DNA of 6,075 nt from an uncultured Ruminococcus sp. (GTDB lineage: Bacteria; Bacillota_A; Clostridia; RUG12999). The notes beneath the pieces are model-generated. The model did not search any database. It saw nothing but the letters and a program-made list of their open reading frames with translations, and was not told where the DNA came from. The stretch lies in assembly GCA_902783995.1 (NCBI GenBank), contig CACZTG010000203.1:1-6075 (forward strand). The letters are read 5' to 3'. The number at the start of each line of letters is the position of its first letter. Within the stretch, counting starts at the first letter, position 1. Both the position numbers and the translations under genes were made by a program. Positions 1-5,657 of this stretch are shown here, one piece after another.

Positions 1-177
<177 letters not shown>

Positions 178-209
178 CAACTCTTTTTCGGGTAACCTCT
201 TTACGATAA

Positions 210-3200
210 CTATTCAAGGTTTATAATTGAAAACTCATCCGGTTTTTTAAACGGTTTCATTTCGTTCCACAAAAACATTTTTGCGAAAACCGGAACGCCG
301 TTCCAAGCATTTATGTTAAAGCTGTAAGAAACATTATGTGTTCTTTCGCCGGAAGTAAGCTTTTCTGCCATAACGCGAAGCAAAACCGAATTGCTGTCAT
401 AAAACGCTGTGTAGATATCCGCTTCATTTTCGTCGACTGATAATACATCGGCACTGAAATTCAATATACCGTTTTCGATTTTTGATACGTCATTTATTTT
501 TACTTTAAGCGGCTGTTCTGTAAAACGGGCATTTATTACGACAGGACCGGCAGCGATAAAAGCATATTCCTCATCGCCCGAAAGCAGGTTTTCATCTTCA
601 TCATACCAGCCCAGAAACTCGGTATTTTCCATAGGATACGCGTTAAGCACAACAAGCTCACCGTTTGTAACGCCTTCCATACCGTACGCTGTACCGTCTC
701 CCGTAACCTCAACAATAATATCTGTTGTGCCTAAAGCTTCACCGCTCAGATCCTCATCACATTCTATATCCTCACCGTTCAAAGAAAGATTATATTCCTC
801 CGCGGCACAGTTGTTTTCTGTCGGGATATTGCCGCAAAGCACATCGCCCTCCGAAACATCAATATCAAAATAATTTACTTTTCGTATTTCCGTGTAATCT
901 TCGTATTCCGATACGGAATAGGTTACATTTCCGTCCTCATATGCCGCTATCTCGATACGGTAATCCTCTATACTTTCATCGGAATCAATAAACAGTTTAA
1001 GAGAATCCCCGGATATTTCCGCGGGAATAAGCGCGACCTCTGTTTCGTGATCAACAACGCTCAGTACAAGATTGCCGTCCTTATCATATACGGAAACATC
1101 TACCGGGCAGGCGACTGTTATCGCTTTATATACGGCTTTTTCAAATATATCCTTGGGATTATCATACCCGAACAGCCATGATCTGTAATATTCGGGATTA
1201 TGCGCGTCCGCCACGGTGCCTATTTTTGTTATATACAGTAATATATCAAGCAAATCGTTAAGCTTAACGTTATTCTTTATAATATAATCCAGACGGTCCT
1301 GCAGGTTATGTTTATACGCCGAAACGCAGATGGGATATACATATTGCCAGACCTTATCATCGGATATTTTAAAAATTTTCAGAAGATTTTTCGCGGCAGA
1401 ATTGGTCAGAAGAAAATCACATTCCTCATACGCAAAGGCTTTGGCGTTTTTGTATCTTGAATTTGCGGAATACATATTCTCAACAAATTCGGCTTCGTGC
1501 CCTTTGTGACACACAAAACATTCTACCATATCCATAATAAAAGGCTCATATCTGCTTAAAAATGTGTCTTTACTTTCCACTATATTTGTAAGCGCTTTTA
1601 CCGCGATATTACCTGATGTGGTCTGTGCTTTTCCTACGGAATACCTTTTGCCTGTAAAATTATAAAAATACTTTTCATTCTTGTTGAAAAAAGAGGAATT
1701 TCTGTTTTTAACATACATATCTATTCCGTACCGCCCGTATCCCCATTCGGACATTGCGACCTTCGGCACAATATCATAGGGCAGTATCATATTGAAAATA
1801 TTGCTGTGAACAGGCGCTTTTGCGTTCTGGTTGTCAACCAGAACACAGCCCGGCACCGCAAAAAGATATGAATACATATTTTCCGGCTTTATCAGTCTGT
1901 TGTTATTTATCATTCCCGACACAAGATTCGCGATTGCCGCGCCTCGTGAATATCCCGTTATCCATATTTTTGCAGTATCTGTATCAATATCCGCGTTTTG
2001 GATAAGTGACTGTAATGAGGAATATACAGCATCAGCCGGAGCCCTGAACCCGTTATGGAAATCCCCGCTGCCGATATGGAAATTACTGCGCCACTCAGCG
2101 CCGTACCCGCCGCCGCGAAGAACCACCATTATGAGTGTACTGCCGTCCGACAGCTTTTTTGTCGCCAGAGAATATGCCGCCTTGTCCTCACCGTTCACAG
2201 GGGATTTATCATAATTGATATAACTGACAAAATCAGTTCCTATATACTCATATGCTTTTTTAATATTCGCGTTGCCGGCGCCTTTTTTCGGAGTAAAAGC
2301 GGAAAGCTCCAGAGCGAGGGACGCCCTTGCAAGGTCAAGGTTATACGCATATCCTTTTTCGCCAAGAAAATATGAGTCGGAATAATTAAGCTCTATTGCC
2401 GCGTTGCTTAATAAATCGCTTCTGTAATGTATATGGTTGTTGCTACTGTTGTAATGTATATTTGCAGTTGTTAATTGAGTATTGTTTTCGCCAATACCAA
2501 TTTTCTCCCATTGCTCATCTGTACCTTTATAATATACATCTTTTAAACAGTAACAAAGGCTAAATGAACGATCGCCTATGCTTGTTATACTGTTAGGTAT
2601 TGTTATACTCGTTAAGTTGCTACAACCCAAAAATGCACTATTACCTATACTCGTGACACTATCTGGTATCGTTATTTTCGTCAGACTTTCACAAGCAAAA
2701 AATGTGTCATAGCCTATGCTCGTTACGCCGTTAGGTATTGTTATATTTTCTAGGTTAATACACGTGTCAAATGCTCCAACTCCAATGTTTATCACACTAT
2801 TTGGAATTGTTACATTTATTAAACTAATACAACCTGCAAACGCAAAGTCACCTATACCGGTGATGCCGTTTGGAATTGTTACGCTTATCAAGCCTTCACA
2901 AGCTTGAAACACACCAGGACATATGCTCGTAACACCATTCGGAATTGTAATCCTTATCAGGCTGTTACAATAACAAAATGCATAGTAACCTATATAGGTA
3001 ACGCTGTTTGGAATTGTTGTGTTTGTCAAGCTGTTACAGTCATAAAATGCATAGTCGCCTATACTCGTGACACCATTGCTTATCGTAACTTCTGTTATGT
3101 CATTTCTGATATTGTACCAAGGAATAACTGCCAAATTGCTCCAACTCCAATTTGTCATATCACCCGTACCGCTAATAGTAAGCGTACCGTTATCGTCAAG

Positions 3201-3314
3201 TACCCATGTAAGATTTTCACCGCAAGTACCACTTGTTGCCGCGTGAGCCGGTATCGCTGTCATAGAAAGCAGCATACACAAAATCAATACCAATTCCAAA
3301 GCTCTTTTTCTCAC
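210..3314 (-). CDS. Secreted BspA-like leucine-rich-repeat protein fused to a class-3-lipase-like hydrolase
   Basis: This is a predicted extracellular multidomain protein of 1034 residues. The start is GTG (3312-3314), directly preceded by an in-frame TAA and 7 bases from GGAGGAGGA, so the start is well fixed. Residues 1-25 are a Sec signal peptide (MRKR, hydrophobic core, AHA before the cut). Residues 26-72 are the short SGTCGxNLTW...GTLTISGTG lead-in common in this group. Residues 73-256 are eight 23-residue LRR_5/BspA repeats, capped by a YYKGTDEQWEKI module. Residues about 300-720 resemble lipase class 3, with VVLRGGG, HxGF at 420-423 and the nucleophile elbow GYSRG with Ser456. Asp514 (LPYDIVP) and His705 (ADAHNPEYY) would complete a triad. 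Residues about 866-933 look like an InlB-B/Flg_new-type repeat ending in NARFTEQ. Residues 936-1034 are a beta-rich module with FLWNEMKPF, as seen at the end of other clostridial secreted proteins. No LPXTG, dockerin or C-terminal membrane anchor is visible. The substrate (lipid, ester or other) cannot be told. LRR and hydrolase assignments are firm at superfamily level; the Asp and His are inferred by position and context. Confidence 0.88.
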   Translation of the reverse strand: MRKRALELVLILCMLLSMTAIPAHAATSGTCGENLTWVLDDNGTLTISGTGDMTNWSWSNLAVIPWYNIRNDITEVTISNGVTSIGDYAFYDCNSLTNTTIPNSVTYIGYYAFCYCNSLIRITIPNGVTSICPGVFQACEGLISVTIPNGITGIGDFAFAGCISLINVTIPNSVINIGVGAFDTCINLENITIPNGVTSIGYDTFFACESLTKITIPDSVTSIGNSAFLGCSNLTSITIPNSITSIGDRSFSLCYCLKDVYYKGTDEQWEKIGIGENNTQLTTANIHYNSSNNHIHYRSDLLSNAAIELNYSDSYFLGEKGYAYNLDLARASLALELSAFTPKKGAGNANIKKAYEYIGTDFVSYINYDKSPVNGEDKAAYSLATKKLSDGSTLIMVVLRGGGYGAEWRSNFHIGSGDFHNGFRAPADAVYSSLQSLIQNADIDTDTAKIWITGYSRGAAIANLVSGMINNNRLIKPENMYSYLFAVPGCVLVDNQNAKAPVHSNIFNMILPYDIVPKVAMSEWGYGRYGIDMYVKNRNSSFFNKNEKYFYNFTGKRYSVGKAQTTSGNIAVKALTNIVESKDTFLSRYEPFIMDMVECFVCHKGHEAEFVENMYSANSRYKNAKAFAYEECDFLLTNSAAKNLLKIFKISDDKVWQYVYPICVSAYKHNLQDRLDYIIKNNVKLNDLLDILLYITKIGTVADAHNPEYYRSWLFGYDNPKDIFEKAVYKAITVACPVDVSVYDKDGNLVLSVVDHETEVALIPAEISGDSLKLFIDSDESIEDYRIEIAAYEDGNVTYSVSEYEDYTEIRKVNYFDIDVSEGDVLCGNIPTENNCAAEEYNLSLNGEDIECDEDLSGEALGTTDIIVEVTGDGTAYGMEGVTNGELVVLNAYPMENTEFLGWYDEDENLLSGDEEYAFIAAGPVVINARFTEQPLKVKINDVSKIENGILNFSADVLSVDENEADIYTAFYDSNSVLLRVMAEKLTSGERTHNVSYSFNINAWNGVPVFAKMFLWNEMKPFKKPDEFSIINLE
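2547..3098 (-). repeat. Eight tandem 69-bp units encoding BspA-type (LRR_5) repeats
   Basis: These units encode residues 73-256 of the secreted protein in exactly 23-residue steps with no insertion. The pattern is Lxx(I/V)TIPNxVTxIGxxAFxxCxx, for example LTKITIPDSVTSIG followed by NSAFLGCSN. The conserved Cys near the end of each unit is present in all eight. At DNA level the units are recognisably similar on the + strand, with recurring GGAATTGTTA-like and CCTATACTCGT-like segments. Such units commonly change copy number by recombination. Known LRR_5 proteins act in adhesion and surface binding; that role here is inference. Confidence 0.9.
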
Positions 3315-3321
3315 TTAAAAA

Positions 3322-3330
3322 TCCTCCTCC
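3322..3330 (-). promoter_or_regulatory. Strong ribosome-binding site deciding a GTG start
   Basis: The minus strand reads GGAGGAGGA, then TTTTTAA (7 bases), then GTG at 3314-3312. The codon just before the GTG is an in-frame TAA, so no upstream start is possible, and the hydrophobic signal peptide begins immediately after. The site lies 2 bases beyond the U-tract of the leader terminator, so any read-through transcript exposes it. Confidence 0.9.
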
Positions 3331-3332
3331 GT

Positions 3333-3366
3333 AAAATAAAAAATGCGCCAACCGAAGCCGGCGCAT
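3333..3366 (-). terminator. Intrinsic terminator inside the 5' leader of the secreted-protein gene (candidate attenuator)
   Basis: On the minus strand, ATGCGCCGGC (3366-3357), a TTCG loop (3356-3353) and GTTGGCGCAT (3352-3343) form a 10-bp stem with two internal G-U pairs and a cUUCGg tetraloop, one of the most stable RNA loops. The next bases, TTTTTATTTTA (3342-3332), are identical to the tail of the terminator at 134-177. On the + strand the two G-U pairs become A-C mismatches and no U-tract follows, so the structure is specific for leftward RNA. It lies downstream of the predicted leftward promoter and just upstream of the ribosome-binding site. It would therefore end the transcript before the gene unless bypassed. 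Alternatively it is the 3' end of a separate small RNA. Confidence 0.8.
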
Positions 3367-3409
3367 AAAAAACGCAAACTCCAACCGTCGCCAAACAAAT
3401 ATAAACAGA

Positions 3410-3500
3410 AAGGAATATCAGCTATAACCATCTGCCGGAATTTGCATTTTTATGTAAATTCTAAAAATGGTTATAGCCAAAAAGGATAGTAATATCCCTT
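3410..3500. repeat. 91-bp nested imperfect inverted repeat
   Basis: Three nested arms are visible. The outer arms, 3410-3420 and 3490-3500, pair over 11 positions with two G-U pairs when read as minus-strand RNA. The middle arms, GCTATAACCAT (3421-3431) and ATGGTTATAGC (3467-3477), are a perfect 11-bp repeat. The inner arms, GAATTTGCAT (3438-3447) and ATGTAAATTC (3452-3461), differ at one position and close a 4-base loop. A 12-base segment (3478-3489) is unpaired on one side only. The element could be a folded leader RNA or a small MITE-like interspersed repeat. I see no flanking target-site duplication and no known riboswitch core in it. Confidence 0.75.
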
Positions 3501-3553
3501 GAAAAAGATAAAATATCCCGTAATTCCGTTTATTCAATTTGTCCGGCACAATA

Positions 3554-3582
3554 ATTATACCATATAAACCGTAAAAAGTAAA
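3554..3582 (-). promoter_or_regulatory. Sigma-A promoter with extended -10 for the secreted-protein gene
   Basis: On the minus strand, TTTACT (3582-3577) is followed by 17 bases and then TATAAT (3559-3554). TGG sits directly before the -10, giving the extended form TGGTATAAT. The -35 matches consensus at 4 of 6 positions; the -10 is perfect. Transcription should begin near 3547, giving a leader of about 230 nt before the GTG at 3314. Confidence 0.75.
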
Positions 3583-3603
3583 TATTTTTGTGATTTCCAA
3601 ATT

Positions 3604-3617
3604 AAAAAAATTTTTTT
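3604..3617. promoter_or_regulatory. A7T7 tract between the divergent promoters (possible UP element or bend)
   Basis: Seven A residues followed by seven T residues lie directly upstream of the rightward -35 box and 21 bases from the leftward -35 box. Tracts like this are intrinsically curved and often act as UP elements contacting the RNA polymerase alpha subunit. The position fits that role for the rightward promoter. This is composition and position only. Confidence 0.5.
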
Positions 3618-3618
3618 G

Positions 3619-3647
3619 TTGACATCTGTGGATTTTTGTGTTATAAT
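3619..3647 (+). promoter_or_regulatory. Perfect-consensus sigma-A promoter of the DeoR-transporter operon
   Basis: TTGACA (3619-3624), a 17-base spacer and TATAAT (3642-3647) match the vegetative consensus at all 12 positions. TG at 3639-3640 also gives an extended -10. The start of transcription should fall near 3654, leaving a leader of only about 20 bases before the ATG at 3674. A promoter this strong on a regulator-transporter operon implies that repression is the control point. Confidence 0.92.
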
Positions 3648-3653
3648 GTGGAT
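3627..3653 (+). promoter_or_regulatory. Candidate operator: TGTGGAT direct repeat around the -10
   Basis: TGTGGAT occurs at 3627-3633 in the promoter spacer and again at 3647-3653, overlapping the last base of the -10 and running up to the expected start site. The two copies are 20 bp apart, about two helical turns, so a repressor could contact both from one face. DeoR-family repressors often bind direct repeats in their own promoters. Assignment to the adjacent DeoR-family protein is inference. Confidence 0.45.
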
Positions 3654-3673
3654 ATGATTGGAGATGAGTGTAA

Positions 3674-4438
3674 ATGTTTGCGGACGAAAGACAGAATAAA
3701 ATTTATGAAATACTTAAAAAGAATCAGGCAGTAACAACCGCGGGGCTGGTTAAGGAGTTCGGTGTTTCCGTTGAAACAATAAGACGCGACCTTCTTACAA
3801 TGGAGAAAAAACAGCTTTTAAAGCGTGTTCACGGCGGAGCTATGCTGATGAGCGGTATGCAGGAATACAATACTTTAAAAATCAGAAACGAGGAAAACAG
3901 CGATAAAAAGCGCAGGCTTTCAGAAAAAGCGACGGAATTTATTGAGGAAGGCGATTATATTTCCATCGATTCGGGAAGTACGGCAATTTTTTTGGCGGAA
4001 GCGATAAAAAAGAAATTTTCAGATATTACCGTTGTTACTCATTCGCTTGACGTTTTTAACATTCTTGCCTCAAAAGAAGGAATTAAGGTTATTTTGTGCG
4101 GCGGTGAATATTTAAAGAGCGAGAATGTGTTTTTCGGGGAGCTTACAGAGGAATGCTTTTCACGTATATATGTAAAAAAAACCTTTGTTTTTCCGGCTTC
4201 GGTATCGATGGAATTCGGAATAGGCGATTTCAGGCAGGAGCTTATGCATCTGCAGAAAATTATGAAAAAACGTTCAGATAAGGTGTATATACTTGCCGAC
4301 AGCAGCAAATTTGAAAAAAAATCGCTGTTAAAGCAATCGGAAATGGAAAAGGAGTACGAGTATATAACGGACAGTGGACTTTCGGCGGAGCTTGTTGAGC
4401 TGTACCGTGAAAACGGTTATAAGGTGCATATGGGGTAG
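3674..4438 (+). CDS. DeoR/GlpR-family transcriptional repressor
   Basis: This 254-residue protein has the normal length for the family. Residues 1-58 are the DeoR winged helix-turn-helix: MFADERQNKIYEIL opens it, the recognition helix is VSVETIRRDLLTME (31-44), and LLKRVHGGAM closes it. Residues about 75-235 are the DeoR C-terminal sensor domain, related to sugar-phosphate isomerases. It keeps DSGST (99-103), VVTHSLDV (about 120-127), the GGE loop (143-145) and LADSSKF (207-213). The canonical TN is TH here, and the usual IGA-type strand reads FVFPASVSMEFGIGD. The start is family-typical, with GGAG at 3660-3663 about 10 bases upstream. Proteins of this family usually repress nearby carbohydrate genes and release DNA on binding a phosphorylated sugar. 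The transporter gene begins 2 bases after its stop, so the two are almost certainly cotranscribed and autoregulated. The effector cannot be read from the sequence. Confidence 0.93.
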   Translation: MFADERQNKIYEILKKNQAVTTAGLVKEFGVSVETIRRDLLTMEKKQLLKRVHGGAMLMSGMQEYNTLKIRNEENSDKKRRLSEKATEFIEEGDYISIDSGSTAIFLAEAIKKKFSDITVVTHSLDVFNILASKEGIKVILCGGEYLKSENVFFGELTEECFSRIYVKKTFVFPASVSMEFGIGDFRQELMHLQKIMKKRSDKVYILADSSKFEKKSLLKQSEMEKEYEYITDSGLSAELVELYRENGYKVHMG

Positions 4439-4440
4439 TT

Positions 4441-5649
4441 ATGATAAAAAAAAGATACAAAAACAATACTTATATTTTACTTTTTTCGGTTACATATATG
4501 GTAAGCTATATAACAAGGATAAACTACGCCGCGATAATTTCGGCTATGGAAGCCGACCTCGGCTGGCAGAAAACCGTACTTTCGGCGGCGGTTACGGGAA
4601 TCTTTGTTTCATATGGGCTTATGCAGGTGTTCAGCGGTATTTTGGGGGATAAGATTTCGCCCCGTAAGCTTGTGGGCGCGGGGCTTGTTGTAACAACTCT
4701 TATGAATTTGGCTATACCTTTTTGCCGCAACGCTTTTCAGATGACTGTATTCTGGTGTATAAACGGAGCGGCTCAGGCGTGTATGTGGCCGCCTATAGTA
4801 AAAATCTCGGCGACGCTTTTCGACGTCGATGATTTTACCCGTTCGAGCGTCGGAGTATCGTGGGGCGGCTCCGTCGGAACTATAACGGTCTATCTTGTTT
4901 CGCCGTTTATCGTTTCGGCGCTCGGCTGGCGTTACGTCTTTGTTTTCAGTGCGGTTTGCGGCATTATAATGCTGGCTTTTTGGTTAGCCGTATGTCCTGA
5001 AACAGAAAACAAACAGTCCGAAAAAAAGGAAGTGGAAGAAAAGCCGCGTGAAAAAAAGGGCTTTTTCTCGGTTTTTATAGTATGCACCATGGTGGCGATA
5101 ATTTTGCAGGGCGCGCTTCGCGACGGCGTAATGACATGGATGCCGTCATATATTAAAGAGGTATATAAGCTTAAAGGTACGGTTTCTATATTAAGCGGCG
5201 TTGTTCTGCCCATTTTCGCAATTATATGCGTGCCGCTCGCCTCGGAGCTTTACAGAAGAAAAATTCGTAATCCGCATATCTGCGCAGGGATATTTTTCGG
5301 AATTGGCGCGCTGGCGTCGCTTTTAATGATATTCGGAAAAAGCGCCGCCGTGTCGGTGATTCTCGCGGCAATACTTACGGGCTGTATGCACGGTGTAAAT
5401 CTTATGCTTATTTGCATAATGCCTGTTTTTTTCAAGAAGCAGGGAACGGTCTCAACCGTTTCGGGAATACTTAACGCCTGCACGTATGCGGGAAGCGCGG
5501 TGTCGGCGTACGGAGTCGCGTTAATCACCGAAAAATACGACTGGAGCTTTACGCTTGTGAGTTGGCTTGTAACGGCGGTTCTCGGTATGATTTTATGCTT
5601 TTCTCTTATGAAAGAATGGAACGGTTTTGAAAATAATACCTCAGAGTAA
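4441..5649 (+). CDS. Major facilitator transporter of the organophosphate:phosphate antiporter type (GlpT/UhpT-like)
   Basis: This 402-residue protein has about 12 hydrophobic segments in two six-helix halves. They are joined by a highly charged loop at 188-207, with KQSEKKEVEEKPREKK. Family signatures are the helix-1 YITRINYAAII with Arg26, GILGDKISPRKL (66-77), INGAAQACMWPPI (107-119, compare WFQGMGWPP in GlpT) and LRDGVMTWMPSY (226-237) with Arg227. Arg26 and Arg227 fall where E. coli GlpT has its two phosphate-binding arginines, Arg45 and Arg269, so a phosphorylated substrate exchanged for phosphate is likely. It is shorter than GlpT (about 450 residues). The GlpT helix-5 His seems to be replaced by Trp141 in VSWGGSVG, so its substrate may not be glycerol 3-phosphate. 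The ATG lies 2 bases after the deoR-type stop with only GGGG (4432-4435) ahead of it, suggesting translational coupling. It sits in the cytoplasmic membrane. Confidence 0.87.
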   Translation: MIKKRYKNNTYILLFSVTYMVSYITRINYAAIISAMEADLGWQKTVLSAAVTGIFVSYGLMQVFSGILGDKISPRKLVGAGLVVTTLMNLAIPFCRNAFQMTVFWCINGAAQACMWPPIVKISATLFDVDDFTRSSVGVSWGGSVGTITVYLVSPFIVSALGWRYVFVFSAVCGIIMLAFWLAVCPETENKQSEKKEVEEKPREKKGFFSVFIVCTMVAIILQGALRDGVMTWMPSYIKEVYKLKGTVSILSGVVLPIFAIICVPLASELYRRKIRNPHICAGIFFGIGALASLLMIFGKSAAVSVILAAILTGCMHGVNLMLICIMPVFFKKQGTVSTVSGILNACTYAGSAVSAYGVALITEKYDWSFTLVSWLVTAVLGMILCFSLMKEWNGFENNTSE

Positions 5650-5657
5650 ACCGCATT

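Larger units (their letters stand above)
3315..3673. other. 359-base divergent regulatory region
   Basis: There is no convincing gene between the GTG at 3314 and the ATG at 3674. Going leftward from the deoR-type gene it holds: its sigma-A promoter (3619-3647), an A7T7 tract, the leftward promoter (3554-3582), a predicted leftward leader of about 230 nt, a nested inverted repeat (3410-3500), a terminator-like hairpin (3333-3366), and the ribosome-binding site of the secreted-protein gene (3322-3330). The two -35 boxes are 36 bases apart, so the promoters diverge without overlapping. Confidence 0.85.

Noticed and set aside
725..2907. Several + strand open frames of 60-130 codons opposite the secreted-protein gene.
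   Set aside because: They lack ribosome-binding sites and recognisable domains and mirror the repetitive or GC-richer codons of the real minus-strand gene.
3418..3447. A 9-codon leader peptide (MQIPADGYS) inside the leftward leader, considered as an attenuation peptide.
   Set aside because: There is no Shine-Dalgarno sequence before its ATG, no run of a regulatory amino acid, and it lies within a predicted stem.
3410..3500. The inverted repeat as a complete insertion sequence.
   Set aside because: It is too short to encode a transposase and shows no target-site duplication. Only a MITE-like origin remains possible.
3315..3547. A known riboswitch or T-box in the leader.
   Set aside because: I looked for T-box AGGGTGGNACCGCG-like sequence and for common cores such as c-di-GMP and SAM and found none. 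A covariance-model search would be decisive.
3418..3600. A 60-codon minus-strand open frame beginning at TTG and ending ...MQIPADGYS.
   Set aside because: Its start is a TTG with no ribosome-binding site, it begins upstream of the predicted leftward transcription start, and it runs through the inverted repeat. It is better explained as chance.
4039..5528. Minus-strand open frames opposite the regulator and transporter genes.
   Set aside because: They are antisense shadows of well-identified genes, with low-complexity translations and no start signals.
210..5649. The secreted protein, regulator and transporter as one new functional system.
   Set aside because: The two transcription units diverge from separate promoters and no biochemical link between them is visible. 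Adjacency alone does not support a shared system.
5622..5653. A terminator for the DeoR-transporter operon.
   Set aside because: The stem is only 6 bp with a 20-base loop and an imperfect tail, so it is too weak to list as a feature.
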